A stretch of 64,000 nucleotides of DNA from Ochromonas danica (Eukaryota > Sar > Chrysophyceae > Chromulinales > Chromulinaceae), in NCBI GenBank assembly GCA_015146655.1, contig VKHL01000129.1, positions 20,219-84,218 of the forward strand, in the 5' to 3' direction. Position 1 is the stretch's first letter. The number at the start of each line of letters is the position of its first letter. Below, piece by piece: positions 9,373 through 19,764 of this stretch. A model generated the notes under the pieces. It had not been told where the DNA came from, made no database searches, and was given only the letters and a program-made list of their open reading frames with translations. A program made the position numbers and the translations under genes.

Positions 9373-11919
9373 ATGATAAATTGGTGGTTGTCGGGTATTA
9401 TTCTGGCTTTAGTTTTGAATCACAGTTGCTCTCGTCTTCATCATTCATCCCACCTTCTTGGAGAAGACCAGCAAGAATCTGCTGCTGTTCCTTTCAATGG
9501 TCTGCCTCTCCTTCCTCTGCAGCTGCCGCCCGCTGCGGGTACAGAGGCTGGTGGAGGAGGTGGAGGTGGGGAGGGCAGGGAGAGCAAGGAGACCGCCCCC
9601 TATCACAAGCACATTCCAAGAAGGCTATGGATCGCCGTGAAACATCGCGATGACCCCCTCCCTCCCCATCTGAAGGAACTCTTCGACCGCAACCCAGGCT
9701 GGGAGGTGACCATCTGTGACAACCTTTGCAAAGACTCCTTCATGACCAATCAGTTTGCCAATACCAGCGTCAGTGCTATCTATCATCTCATCAATCCCCT
9801 CGTGGGTGCGGCACGAGCGGATGTCTGGAGATACGCCGTGCTCTACACCTACGGGGGCGTCTATCTTGACGACGACTCTGACATTAAGGTACCTTTAGAC
9901 GATGTCATTGAAGAACAAGACCGGCTGATCTTATCAGAGGAAGGGTCGAGCTCACTGGGAGAGTGTTACATTCCCTCATACCATCTGGCAGACAGCTTCA
10001 CTTTCCAGCACTTCTTGCAGCCTTTATTGTCTCAGAACCGCACCGTTACTGCGCCACATTATGATGGATTGAAAGAGAGCAAAGTGCCGATCTTCTTCCA
10101 TGATCACACCTTGGTGAATTGGGGAATGTTTGCCGCGCCACGCCATCCGCTTTTCCGCGAGACACTCAAGAATATTGTGGAGATCTTGACAACTGAATAC
10201 CTTCGACAGAGTGTAGTCCATATGACAAGATGGGATGTCAAATGGAAGCAAGTAATGTGTAGCACGGGTTTTGTCTTGACCTACACGCTAAGAGAGATGG
10301 AGCTCAAGGGAGAGTCTCTCACCTCTGCAGAGGTGCCGCGCATTCTTACCAATAACTTCAAGCAATACAAAGGAAATGTCAAGGCATTTTGGACAGGAGG
10401 TGATAGCACGCATTACATGAAAGCAATGCAACGGAAGAATGGCCCTCATATTCTCAGAGAGTTCGCTCCGATCAACTTGCGGCAGATCGTCTCCTTCCTG
10501 GATGGTCGCGCAGTCATGGGAGATGCAGGCAAGGCGATCTATCTTGTAAAGGATGGCAAGAAATACACTTTTGGATCCTATGATACCTTTCAACAAATGG
10601 GTTTCACAGATCGCTCGACAAGACATGTGCCAGATCATATTCTGCTGCAAATACCTGATGGTGGTGATGCTTCAACGGCTCCCACTACTCCGTCGCAAAC
10701 CTCACAGTACAAAGATAGTTCGCCATCTTCTCCTTCTCATGGGGTTGGTGTCAAGTTGACAAAGATCAGTCAAGTATTGGCCACACGCAATCAAACCCAA
10801 TGCTTTGGAGATGATTATGATGGCACTAGGGACGACTTCTTGCAGGATCGATACAAAGACTCGCTCGACGGACTTGCAGTTATGGTACACCCTCTCTGCC
10901 TCACCACATTCCAGCTCGGCAACACGTTGGGCTACTTTCTCAATGATATCGCCTGTGCGAGTATTACCGGAGCACACTTCTTGGCCTTGAGAACACGGCT
11001 AACTCTGACATTGGTAAACTCTCTCCAAGTGCAAGACAGCGCTCAACAAAAGGCCTTCTTCGACCATCTTCCTCATCATATTATCCACCCCCAACCCCTC
11101 GGCATTGAGGAAGTGAAGAAGGGAATGCGTGCAAAGTGTCATTGCTTGCAGTTTTGTTGGGAGAATAGTGAGGCCCCGTGGCTTCAGCGAGTGCCTCTTA
11201 TCCGAGATGTGTTAATGCCTGCCATCGATGCCTATCGAAAAGTCAGTCGAGGAGAAGAAGTGGGAACAGTTTTAAACAACGAAACAGACCGTCTATATCT
11301 CCCGCCAACGTTACAAAGCACCTTGTCATTAGATTATAAGAGCAATAACAACTATCATATCACGCCGCGTCTCTCACAAGTTTGGTTACCACTTGTGCCA
11401 AACGTAACAATCCAATATCGCTGTGGAGATAATATTGGCTTCGGCAAGACTAAGTATGGGCTGTTGCCCTTCTCTGTCTACAGTCCTAAACGTCTCGGCA
11501 ACCCATCTTTTATTTATGTCATAGCTGACAGTCCGAAGAGAAATCCTTCGAGTGTATATTCCGGTCGTTGCGAGCCCATTTTGGATCGTTTTCTTGCTTA
11601 TTTGGTACGCCATTATCCGAGCAGTGTGATAGCATTGAAAAGAGGTGGAGATATTTTTCTCGACTATGCTCGACTGGCCTATAGCAATGTGGTATTCTGC
11701 AGCGCTAGTACCTTTTGCTTGTGGCCAGGTCTCAGCAACGATAGGGGTCAGGTCTATTATCCCCTCACACCTCTCATTGCTAAGGCTGCCACGAATGAGA
11801 CCGCTCCAAATCTAAAGCATAACTTCCACTGGATTGGAGAAGTTGAGATGATCAAGCAGTTCAAGCACTACAGGCCATGGACCAAATTGATTGATGACCT
11901 GGAAACGCTTGGCTCATAG
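9373..11919 (+). CDS. Two-domain glycosyltransferase: GT32-type N-domain plus FUT-like C-domain
   Basis: A protein of 848 aa from ATG 9373. A short N-terminal hydrophobic segment (WWLSGIILALVLNH) is a signal anchor, predicting a type II Golgi protein. Residues about 75-330 match GT32 (OCH1/alpha-1,6-mannosyltransferase-like) enzymes: IPRRLWIAVK, the ARADVWRYAVLYTYGGVYLD block and the catalytic DDDSD, ending near HMTRWDVKWKQVM. A low-complexity Ser/Thr-rich linker (about 435-465) leads to a second domain with VTIQYRCGDNIGFG and VIALKRGGDIFLDYARLAYSN, which resembles the donor-binding half of fucosyltransferase-like folds (H/Y-x-R-x-GD type). The C-domain may be a second transferase or an accessory binding module. 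The architecture is clear; specificities are inferred. Confidence 0.8.
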   Translation: MINWWLSGIILALVLNHSCSRLHHSSHLLGEDQQESAAVPFNGLPLLPLQLPPAAGTEAGGGGGGGEGRESKETAPYHKHIPRRLWIAVKHRDDPLPPHLKELFDRNPGWEVTICDNLCKDSFMTNQFANTSVSAIYHLINPLVGAARADVWRYAVLYTYGGVYLDDDSDIKVPLDDVIEEQDRLILSEEGSSSLGECYIPSYHLADSFTFQHFLQPLLSQNRTVTAPHYDGLKESKVPIFFHDHTLVNWGMFAAPRHPLFRETLKNIVEILTTEYLRQSVVHMTRWDVKWKQVMCSTGFVLTYTLREMELKGESLTSAEVPRILTNNFKQYKGNVKAFWTGGDSTHYMKAMQRKNGPHILREFAPINLRQIVSFLDGRAVMGDAGKAIYLVKDGKKYTFGSYDTFQQMGFTDRSTRHVPDHILLQIPDGGDASTAPTTPSQTSQYKDSSPSSPSHGVGVKLTKISQVLATRNQTQCFGDDYDGTRDDFLQDRYKDSLDGLAVMVHPLCLTTFQLGNTLGYFLNDIACASITGAHFLALRTRLTLTLVNSLQVQDSAQQKAFFDHLPHHIIHPQPLGIEEVKKGMRAKCHCLQFCWENSEAPWLQRVPLIRDVLMPAIDAYRKVSRGEEVGTVLNNETDRLYLPPTLQSTLSLDYKSNNNYHITPRLSQVWLPLVPNVTIQYRCGDNIGFGKTKYGLLPFSVYSPKRLGNPSFIYVIADSPKRNPSSVYSGRCEPILDRFLAYLVRHYPSSVIALKRGGDIFLDYARLAYSNVVFCSASTFCLWPGLSNDRGQVYYPLTPLIAKAATNETAPNLKHNFHWIGEVEMIKQFKHYRPWTKLIDDLETLGS

Positions 11920-12778
11920 AACTACAGCCACCACCCACTCACGCGCTGCTGTTGTGTCCGCAAATAAAGCGTGTTAATCGGAAATCCCATGACACACAAC
12001 ATGATGGGTTTGCCTGTTATTATGGATGCTTTCTGCTCCACAAGACCAGAGGAACGAAGCAGTCCATCGCTGTTGATCTGATTGCTTTATTCCTGCTTGG
12101 ATAAAGAAGATGAAGCACAGACTTGCGAAACTAACGTTTGTTCTTCTCATATTAGTCAGGCTAATATTGGTTGCTGTGTTTTTCACTAAAAGCATTAAAT
12201 TACTTTCCCCTGTACTAGTTTCAGATGAAAAATCACAATCTGCTTCAGAATCGGTTGGAATCGTAATCAAGTCTAGGCAATGATTTGAAGGAATCGGCAT
12301 TGGATGCGTTAAAGTTATCATATTCATTCATAAAGGACTCTCCGGTTATTGACTGAATAGCAAGGACTACTCAGTATTTTGTACTAAGAAGTGCTGCTTC
12401 CTTGTCTGTTTGGTGAACTGCTTGATCTTAAAGCTAAGCGCTATAAGGGAATTATTCGCAGAGAGAATGTGCTGGTTTCGCACTTTGCTATCATCTTCCC
12501 AAGCAACAGATAACTCTAAGAAAGGCTCGATATTTCTTCTTGAAGAACAGTCCATTCTGTGAAAACAATGATAGCAATCATAGGACAAAGCAGCAACTGT
12601 TGGCTGCTGGTGGTTCTGAAAGAAATAAAAGAGAAACTATTCTTTGGAGGCAAAGGAATAGTTTCCTTTCACATTATTGTCCTTTGGGTTCATTTTCATT
12701 TTAAAATAATGCTTCGTTCATCAATAATTTCGGACAGCAGAGAAACAAAATACTGATATACTAGTATTGAATCAAAAT
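11920..12778. other. Intergenic, no recognised feature
   Basis: AT-rich spacer downstream of the GT32 gene. Short open frames on both strands lack conserved motifs, and nothing else was recognised. Confidence 0.5.
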
Positions 12779-12881
12779 AGAAAAGGTTATATCCGACAGC
12801 GCCCACCCGGATTTGAACCAGGGACCTAGTGAGCTGCAATCACTTGCTCTACCACTGAGCTATAAGCGCGCGCGTTTGGAT
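12779..12881. repeat. 103-bp direct repeat containing tRNA-Cys, copy 1
   Basis: Identical to 17134..17236, including about 19 bp 3' of the tRNA and the GCGCGCGTTTGGAT sequence 5' of it. Similarity stops abruptly on both sides, so the duplicated unit is small. Confidence 0.9.
12798..12869 (-). tRNA. tRNA-Cys (GCA), copy 1
   Basis: A 72-nt cloverleaf on the minus strand: acceptor GCGCTTA/TGGGCGC with U discriminator (the Cys identity element), D-stem GCTC/GAGC, anticodon stem AGTGA/TCACT around loop TTGCAGC giving anticodon GCA, and T-arm CCTGG-TTCAAAT-CCGGG with intact B-box. A TTTT run (plus-strand 12781..12784) serves as Pol III terminator. No intron. Identical to the copy at 17153..17224. 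Confidence 0.95.
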
Positions 12882-13352
12882 ATTTGAATATCTACAACCA
12901 AGAAATAGAAAGAGATTCCGAACACATAACAGCCTAAACACATGCCCAGATTCTTTTTGAAGGAGTTTGGGAACTTTAAGCAGACACCTCTTCATCTTGC
13001 GTGCAATAACTTCTTCGAAAGATAAAAGATCTTTTTATTGCAGGATTATTTTATTGGTTTACACTACTTGGAGCTTCAGATAGCAACGCTAAAGAACTTT
13101 AACATATTACTAGCATAGAGAAAAAATTGCAAGCACATTCATTTTTACATTGGCAATTACTCATGAATCACGAGTCATTTTATCATCCTGCACGCTAATA
13201 CAAACGACATAAAGTTACCAAATCTGATTTCAACAATTTGATCAACAAAAAAAGGAGTGGTACAAAACGACTACACGAAGCTTACACATCACTTTCACAT
13301 TTTCAACAAATAATATATGCACACAATAAAAACAAATACCACTTTGTGCATC
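12882..13352. other. Intergenic 3' region of HK2
   Basis: AT-rich spacer of about 470 bp between tRNA-Cys copy 1 and the HK2 stop codon. No other feature was recognised. Confidence 0.4.
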
Positions 13353-15947
13353 CTATATATCATACGATCTGATTATCGCTTTTTCAGACACTTTTTCGTA
13401 GGTCTTCTGGAAGGTTTCAATTGAAAATGGTTTTCCCATAAAAGCATCTACACCAGCACTGAGTGCATCTTGCATTGTTTCGTGATCTGAATTTGCAGAG
13501 ACGCCAATGATTATCTGATGTGTTGAATCAGCAGTTGGTTGGTCTGACAAAGTGTTTTCTGAGGCTTCGATATGGCGCAGACGACGGGTTGCCTCCAAAC
13601 CGTCCATTACAGGCATCTGTAAATCCATCAGCACCACATCGTAAGGTTCATTGCTATTGGACTCACGTTTATCCATGATCTTCTGCAGAGCAATAGCTCC
13701 ATTCTCAGCTGTTGTGATACGATGACCCAGTCTCCTTAACATCATCGAAATCATCTTCACGATTGCCGGAGAGTCATCTACTATCAGGATATTCAATATT
13801 TTAGCAACGCTGCTTTTGGTTTGAGAACCCTCTTCTGTTTTCCCAACATCAGTTGGATCAGTTGATTGAGAGAAAGTCAACAACGGATCCACGGCATCAC
13901 CACTTGAAATAGTCCTCAAGTCCACAACCGACTCAGTATTTTCCTCAGAATCAACAGCTAAGCGAACATTCAGAAAACTCCCTCTAATGTTGCTTCCACG
14001 ATTTGAGATGGCCTCTTTACGAGCAGATACCGCCGAGACACGATCAGGGCGATACGGCAAATAAAACCAAAATACGCTTCCTTGCTTCCCATCTCTGCGG
14101 CTGCGAACGCCATAATATCCACTCAAAGCTTCCACACGGCGAGCCAAGCTGTATAACCCTAATCCTGTGCCTCCCGCGAGACGCTGAACTTGCTTGAAAG
14201 GGTTGAACAAGTTGTCCATCGCATCTTTTGACAATCCAATGCCATTGTCTTCGACTTCAACACAAAGATAAGAAGTACACAAAGGACCTGTAGTTTTCTC
14301 CACATCAGAGACAAAAGAAGACTTGGAAGTCCCTAGGGTCATTTTCTGGGAGGAGTCGTCGCGAACGGGTTTGAACATATTCTTTATTGATCCTTCGGCT
14401 TTTATTTGCTCATCTTCTTCGTCAAGAGTAGGATGAAGGTGATGATCCACGTCAAGAGGAACAACTTGCAAACCCGACTTCCGTCTTTTAAAAGGCGAAA
14501 TACCCAAAGAAGCGTAAGTTCGTTGGAAGTAAGAAACATCCGGGGAATCAGATTCTGGACGAACCACAGTCAGCATCACCTTAACCTCTCCTCCCGTTGA
14601 GTACTTAACTGCATTGCTGAGCAAGCATAACACATTCTCTTGCAGCCATTGCTTATCAGTGATAATATGTGAGCAGATTTCTTGGGGTAGAGGATCCAAG
14701 GTGATGGGCACACGCTGCTGGATGTCTTTCATGCAGTTCAATGGTAACGACAAGGCTTCCATCAGATCGATAGTTTCTTGTCTGGGAACCAGCTTGAAGC
14801 CTTTGGATGCCTTAGTATAGTCAATGCAACGATTAATAGTCATCAACATGAATGAGTTGGTGTTGCGAATACTGTTCACACAATTGAGCACAGAATGGAT
14901 ATCATCAATTAACTGCGCTGGAGTGATGCGGTTCTCTTTGACTCTGCGCTGACACTCCAATGCAATGTCAGCAATAATTTCGATGCCACTCAAGAAAGAA
15001 GTTAAAGGCTGGTATGGAAGAAAACAGATTAATCCAGTAAGAGGAAGGGAACAGGCAAGAGTACTTACTGTTTTGAGGTCGTGAGCAACGTTTGCTATCA
15101 TATGACGCATTTCTGTGGCATGAATCTGATCTGCGTTGTCATCTTTTTCCTTGACAATTTTCTGGAGAACCATGTTGATCAAATTTTTGCATTTGTTGTA
15201 ACGATAACTCTCAAAGATTATGACTAGACTAGGCACAATATAAATCGATGTGAATGTATAGTACAGCTCCGCATGAGCCAAGTAAACTGCTACAAACATA
15301 GCAATTATGGTAGCAAGCCAAAGACACAAAATAATTCGAACATTTATTTCTCTGAATATCCCAGAGAAGACGAAAGGAAACAAAAACAACGCCATGCATG
15401 TTTCAACAGGTAGTTTCGATTTAACCATTTGGTATAAACCCTTATGACCTCCGTCCCATGTTGCCAGCAAAATGAGGCGGAAGATGAAGAAGACTGTAGA
15501 TCCGACAGCTGTGTAGATTCTCATCATAGGCACCAACCGTCGCCAGAGCTGCTGCTGGGAAGTGTTAGTCAGACGATCACCTAAACTCTGGTAGAAAAAA
15601 GATATCCACATTGATAAAAAGACAGTGAATAATCCCACCGCTGGGACGATGATCAACGGATGTCGCTCGAACATGAGCAGGTCATAGTAAGTTGGCACTT
15701 GGATGACTGTGAAGCAGATATAAGCGACTAGTAACGCACAAAGAGACTCGTCGTCTTCATTAAATTGCCAAAAGTCTTGGCGCAAGGATATATCAAGTTT
15801 TCTTTCTCGTAAAGCCGCGAAACGCCTTCCCCATAAGAAGTCACTGATGGAAAATTGATTATCCTGCTTTCGACTAGATAGAAACTGGAAATCCTGATGA
15901 CTTCCAAAAGGGAGATAGAGACCATCTTTGCTACCACTACTATTCAT
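13353..15947 (-). CDS. Hybrid sensor histidine kinase with receiver domain, HK2
   Basis: Exons 15947..15069 and 15008..13353; the 60-nt intron (15009..15068) is a multiple of three without stops and interrupts at the same codon as in HK1. The 844-aa product starts at ATG 15947; the frame is open further upstream but without another ATG. About six membrane spans (residues 65-250) precede H-box His289 (AHDLKT/PLTSF), N-box Asn425 (SNAVKYS), G1 DNGIG (Asp547), G2 GGTGLGLYSL, and a C-terminal receiver domain with DD in LIVDDSPA, phospho-acceptor Asp755 (VLMDLQMPVMDG), conserved Ser (GVSANS) and Lys (GKPF). All phosphotransfer residues are present, so it should autophosphorylate and pass phosphate to its own receiver. 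The signal sensed is unknown. Confidence 0.93.
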   Translation of the reverse strand: MNSSGSKDGLYLPFGSHQDFQFLSSRKQDNQFSISDFLWGRRFAALRERKLDISLRQDFWQFNEDDESLCALLVAYICFTVIQVPTYYDLLMFERHPLIIVPAVGLFTVFLSMWISFFYQSLGDRLTNTSQQQLWRRLVPMMRIYTAVGSTVFFIFRLILLATWDGGHKGLYQMVKSKLPVETCMALFLFPFVFSGIFREINVRIILCLWLATIIAMFVAVYLAHAELYYTFTSIYIVPSLVIIFESYRYNKCKNLINMVLQKIVKEKDDNADQIHATEMRHMIANVAHDLKTVSTLACSLPLTGLICFLPYQPLTSFLSGIEIIADIALECQRRVKENRITPAQLIDDIHSVLNCVNSIRNTNSFMLMTINRCIDYTKASKGFKLVPRQETIDLMEALSLPLNCMKDIQQRVPITLDPLPQEICSHIITDKQWLQENVLCLLSNAVKYSTGGEVKVMLTVVRPESDSPDVSYFQRTYASLGISPFKRRKSGLQVVPLDVDHHLHPTLDEEDEQIKAEGSIKNMFKPVRDDSSQKMTLGTSKSSFVSDVEKTTGPLCTSYLCVEVEDNGIGLSKDAMDNLFNPFKQVQRLAGGTGLGLYSLARRVEALSGYYGVRSRRDGKQGSVFWFYLPYRPDRVSAVSARKEAISNRGSNIRGSFLNVRLAVDSEENTESVVDLRTISSGDAVDPLLTFSQSTDPTDVGKTEEGSQTKSSVAKILNILIVDDSPAIVKMISMMLRRLGHRITTAENGAIALQKIMDKRESNSNEPYDVVLMDLQMPVMDGLEATRRLRHIEASENTLSDQPTADSTHQIIIGVSANSDHETMQDALSAGVDAFMGKPFSIETFQKTYEKVSEKAIIRSYDI

Positions 15948-17133
15948 ACCAGCAAGTCGATGAAATCGCGGCGATTTCTTTCTGCCCCAGTCCGTCCGCA
16001 GGTCTGGGAGGTCGAATGAGAGCGAGGAGGGTTTGGTTCGTTCGGCTTGAGAAACATTCCACGCTTCTTCTCTCTCTGCTCTCTGCTCTCTGCTCTCCCA
16101 CCTCAGAACTTCGTACTTGAAAATCGAAATATTGGAGTTTTGATGTTTTGGGCTGACGACAGAACAGCAAACCCCAAATGATGAAAATGACCCCGTCGCC
16201 GGGACAAGCGGGAGTTCTTGAGTTTCGTTCGGAGCTCTCAAAGAATTATTCCATGAAAGCTGTAATCTTCCTCACTAACCTCAACAGTGAGGCAGTGTCA
16301 GCAACATGCTATTGCATAGCGTTGTGGGGCTCTTTGAGCGGTCCTCGTCACCTCATGGAAGAAAGATGACAAGGAACGCACTGGATTATCACGATTCAGG
16401 CACAATCATGCTCAATAGGAAGGCTCTTAGGACAGATGATAAAATCCACATGAACAACGCATTCTAGCATTGAGGAGGAGAAGAGGAGCGACCGCCACGT
16501 GGTCCGTCTTGGGACGCGTTGTAAAAGGTCAGAGTATGGGAGGAGAGGAGAGTTTTCTTATTTTCACCGATGGAGTGAGTATTGTCTACTTGCTTGTGCA
16601 GTTCGCTCGTATCCATTGACCCAAAGGCTTCCTTCCGCATCAGAGTGCTATAGGGAGGGTCGTTTTGACGCCTTAGTCAGTAAGAAGGGAGAAAGAGCAA
16701 ACTCACTGATGATCTGTCAAAAGAGTATAAGCGAAGAGACGATGAGTATGCAAATGGATTGACATCGTAGATTATTCCAGATTGAATGGGTGAATGCCAG
16801 TTTCCCTCTTTCTCTTTGGTCCATTCAAAGTTACCTCAAGCTCGGAAATTCAAGGAGTTTATCTTGGATCAAGCGGACGGAAATCACGGAAAATGACGAC
16901 TAGAACTTTACTATCGAGATCAACTACCATACCGTTCATGTTGACGAGACTTGGTTTAATTTGAGCGGATAGTAATTACATGATCACGGTAGTAATGTTC
17001 TGGTAAGTGTTCCAACTTTTGTTATTAAGCCACTTAAAAACTGTTCTTTGGAGGAGAGTAACTTGTAAATTATCATGAATCGTCATCTTTATAAAAAGCA
17101 TGCACCGCCAATTAATGATAAAACAGCAAACAA
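15948..17133. other. Intergenic between HK2 and tRNA-Cys copy 2
   Basis: Holds the HK2 promoter and 5' leader, with CTCTCTGCTCTCTGCTCTC-type microsatellite at about 16070..16098. Short open frames near 16178..16369 and 16499..16762 show no recognisable domain. Confidence 0.4.
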
Positions 17134-17236
17134 AGAAAAGGTTATATCCGACAGCGCCCACCCGGATTTGAACCAGGGACCTAGTGAGCTGCAATCACTT
17201 GCTCTACCACTGAGCTATAAGCGCGCGCGTTTGGAT
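17134..17236. repeat. 103-bp direct repeat containing tRNA-Cys, copy 2
   Basis: Second identical copy of 12779..12881, in the same orientation, 4355 bp away. The two copies bracket HK2. Confidence 0.9.
17153..17224 (-). tRNA. tRNA-Cys (GCA), copy 2
   Basis: Same 72-nt tRNA as at 12798..12869, with anticodon GCA, a full cloverleaf and a TTTT terminator (plus-strand 17136..17139). It lies about 150 bp upstream of the GT64 gene on the opposite strand. Confidence 0.95.
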
Positions 17237-17330
17237 GATGCTTCTCATGATGGACAGACGGTATATAATTGTTGAATTGTTTCGATTCCCACTTCTTTGA
17301 TTGGGACGATCATTACTTGTTGTCAAACTT

Positions 17331-17340
17331 TTATAACTCG
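17331..17340 (+). promoter_or_regulatory. TTATAACTCG motif upstream of the GT64 gene
   Basis: The 10-mer TTATAACTCG lies 35 bp before the ATG at 17376. The same 10-mer occurs at 21727 (126 bp before 21853) and 38070 (360 bp before 38430), each upstream of a plus-strand start. It is a candidate core-promoter or initiator element, inferred only from recurrence and position. Confidence 0.35.
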
Positions 17341-17375
17341 AAACCTGAGCTTCCTCGATCTTTTGGTGAGCTGCT

Positions 17376-18727
17376 ATGTTCTTACGTAGCACACCACTGG
17401 GTTCCAATAGTTTAAATTCGGGTGGAATGGTCAACAAATCGTCCTTTTCAATAGTGGGTGGCGATGGTGTGGCGGACAAGGAGAAGGAAGTGAACAGTGG
17501 CTTGATAGCTAACTTGAAGCACTGCGTGGGCTTCTTGAAAAGTCGCCCTGGGAGCAGCCATCGCCTCTGGCAGCTGCTTCTCGCTCTGTCTGTCTTCGGC
17601 TGTGTGGCCTATCTGCTCCTGGTGAGCACAGTCATCGCCTCGGATGCAGACAGCCGCCTGACTTATCATAGTCGGAGTGATTCCGATAAAGCACAAGTCA
17701 CTGTTGTCATGAACACCTTTAAACGACATGATATGATGATTGGTTCGTGATTCCTTCCCCCTCACCCTTGAGCTGGGATTGTTTGACTTGTTTTTCTTGA
17801 ATAGATGCGATAGACTACTACGCTAAATGTCAGGTTGTCAAGTATATCTATATTATCTGGAGTGAGAAAGAAGCTGTCCCGAGTGAAGTGCTGGCCAAGT
17901 ACAAGGACTATCTCAGTCCGCAGGTTAGTGTGTTAGTTTTAGTATAGAGTGTGTGTTATATTGGTGTGTTAGTTAGTGTTTGTGTGTTAGCGGACTCATT
18001 CCCACCCTTGAAGATCTTTCCCAAAATGCTTTCCATGTTTCTTACCAACTATTTCGTTTTCTATTTTCAGGTGATTTTTAATGTTCAAACGGAAGATAGT
18101 TTAAACAATCGATTCAAACCCCTTCCCGCTCCTCATAGCGATGCTATCTTCTCAGTCGATGATGATATGCGAGTGCCTTGCTCTGAGCTTCAAGTAGCCT
18201 ATGAAGTATGGAAACAGAGTCCCTACACCTTGGTTGGTTTTGTGCCGCGTATTCACCTGCGCAATCGACAGAGTCGTCTACTCGAATATCGATGCTGGTG
18301 GACGACCTGGTGGCATGGCGCTTACAGCATGATCCTGACCAAGGCTGCACTGTTACATCACAAGTATTTCCATGACTATTTCAATATTCTTCCTTCGACT
18401 GTACATAAATATATCGACGAAAGGAGAAACTGTGAGGACATTGCCATGCAGTTTTTGGTTTCCAACATAACGGGGCTATCTCCTATTTATGTGAAAGGAC
18501 ACATGCAGGATAAAGGAGCGTTGAATGGCATTAGCACTTCACATAATGTTGTGAAAGCTGGTCATATGCAGCAACGAGACCAATGTCTGAACGATCTCAT
18601 CACTTTCTTTGGAAGAAACCCTTTAAAAATGTCCCATTTTTTTGTTGATGCGGCAAGCGATGGGTGGACCAATCAGCCTTCCACATGGTTTGAATACATC
18701 AGTTCTGATTTGTGGAAATGGTCGTAG
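17376..18727 (+). CDS. Exostosin-type GT64 glycosyltransferase
   Basis: Three exons: 17376..17742, 17805..17923 and 18071..18727, with GT-AG introns of 62 and 147 nt, giving 380 aa. A single transmembrane anchor (LLLALSVFGCVAYLLLVSTV, about residues 68-87) predicts a type II Golgi protein. The lumenal part matches the exostosin C-terminal GT64 domain: TVVMNTFKRHDMMID across the first junction, AIDYYAKC, YIYIIWSE, the DxD-type SVDDDMRVP, VGFVPRIHL, and the catalytic RNCEDIAMQFLVSN block near the C-terminus. Animal members add HexNAc residues in heparan sulfate synthesis; in algae the acceptor is unknown. The reading frame is restored exactly by both splices. No GT47 exostosin domain is attached. 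Confidence 0.9.
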
Positions 18728-18945
18728 ACTGACTCGTAGCGGAAGCTGGCATTACGCTAACAATCGGTAGTTTAAATGGTGGTAGATTGAAGAAGTTTTA
18801 ACTGGTAAAACATGTCACCTTCTTTTACTCAATGTCTAATCCCAACACAGCTCTACGAGTAAATGTCGGATAGCCTACTACCTATCTACCTTGACCCACT
18901 GCTTGGGACCAGACCAGCCAAAACGGCAAGCACGAAGGAGGCTAT

Positions 18946-19764
18946 TTATTTCTTAGGGGTATACTTGTTATCATAGGTTATCTTGCGGGTCTTCAAGATG
19001 GACCATCTGAATCTCTTGTAGAATCCAGTCAAAGCAAGCACAGCAGCGAGAGCCAACATGAACTGAACACCACTCTTCTTTCTCTCATCATGCTCAGGCT
19101 CAGCAACCCAGGCAAGGAAAGTAGCCACGTCCTTAGCCATCTGCAACTCAGTAGCAGGGGTGCCATCCTCATAGTCGACCTGTCCATCAGACAATTGCTT
19201 GGCCATGGCAATAGCTCCGCCGGGGAAGTAAGGGTTGTAGTGCAGACCAGGAAGCATGGTCTTGCCAGCAGGAGGCTCAGTATAACCAAGCATGAGGGCA
19301 ACGATGTAATCAATACCATCATGGCGGGCCTTGACCATCAAGCTCAAGTCAGGAGGGTAGGCACCGCTGTTGGCGTTACGAGCCTCTTCTTCATTTCTGT
19401 AAGGGCCAGGGAGCTTATCAGAGAGCTTACCGGGGCGCTCGTACATATCGCCAGTATCATTAGGGCCATCCACAATGTCGTAACTCTCAGCGATCTTTTT
19501 CAATTCTTCCTCAGTGTGAGTGATACCGACGAGAGAACGGAAAGCCACCTTCTTCAAGCTGTGGCAAGTGGCACAAACCTGACGGTAAACCTGAAAGCCA
19601 CGACGAACACTAGCATAATCGTACGAAGCAAGAGGACCATGATGGGACCATCCATAATCGGGAGCAGGGACGTGATCTTCACCCGAGCAGGCAGCCTTCT
19701 GAAGAAAAATTCCGCCGGCAGCCACTGGAACGACTGCACGTGAGATAGCTAATCTTGCAAACAT
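18946..19764 (-). CDS. CYC1: Cytochrome c1, haem protein of mitochondrial complex III
   Basis: A protein of 272 aa from ATG 19764, without intron. Carries electrons from the Rieske protein to cytochrome c in the inner membrane. CxxCH haem-attachment motif at Cys64-Cys67-His68 (VCATCHS); the sixth ligand is expected to be Met about residue 183 ([10 protein letters not shown]). Also seen are conserved [12 protein letters not shown] and [15 protein letters not shown]-terminal membrane anchor ([17 protein letters not shown]) is followed by a basic matrix tail. The usual CxxCH rules out the single-Cys haem site of euglenozoans. The N-terminal leader of about 25 residues ([18 protein letters not shown]) is a short mitochondrial presequence. 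Divergent from the D27-like gene. Confidence 0.95.
   Translation of the reverse strand: MFARLAISRAVVPVAAGGIFLQKAACSGEDHVPAPDYGWSHHGPLASYDYASVRRGFQVYRQVCATCHSLKKVAFRSLVGITHTEEELKKIAESYDIVDGPNDTGDMYERPGKLSDKLPGPYRNEEEARNANSGAYPPDLSLMVKARHDGIDYIVALMLGYTEPPAGKTMLPGLHYNPYFPGGAIAMAKQLSDGQVDYEDGTPATELQMAKDVATFLAWVAEPEHDERKKSGVQFMLALAAVLALTGFYKRFRWSILKTRKITYDNKYTPKK

Noticed and set aside
11974-12327. Minus-strand 117-codon frame downstream of the GT32 gene
   Set aside because: No domain, signal peptide or splice support; could be chance in a gene-free spacer.
15948-16241. N-terminal extension of HK2 to 16241
   Set aside because: The extra frame has no ATG and is Arg/Glu/Ser-rich low-complexity sequence from a CTCTCTG repeat; ATG 15947 is the first start.
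16178-16762. Two short plus-strand open frames upstream of HK2
   Set aside because: No motif, and they lie in the promoter/leader region of HK2.
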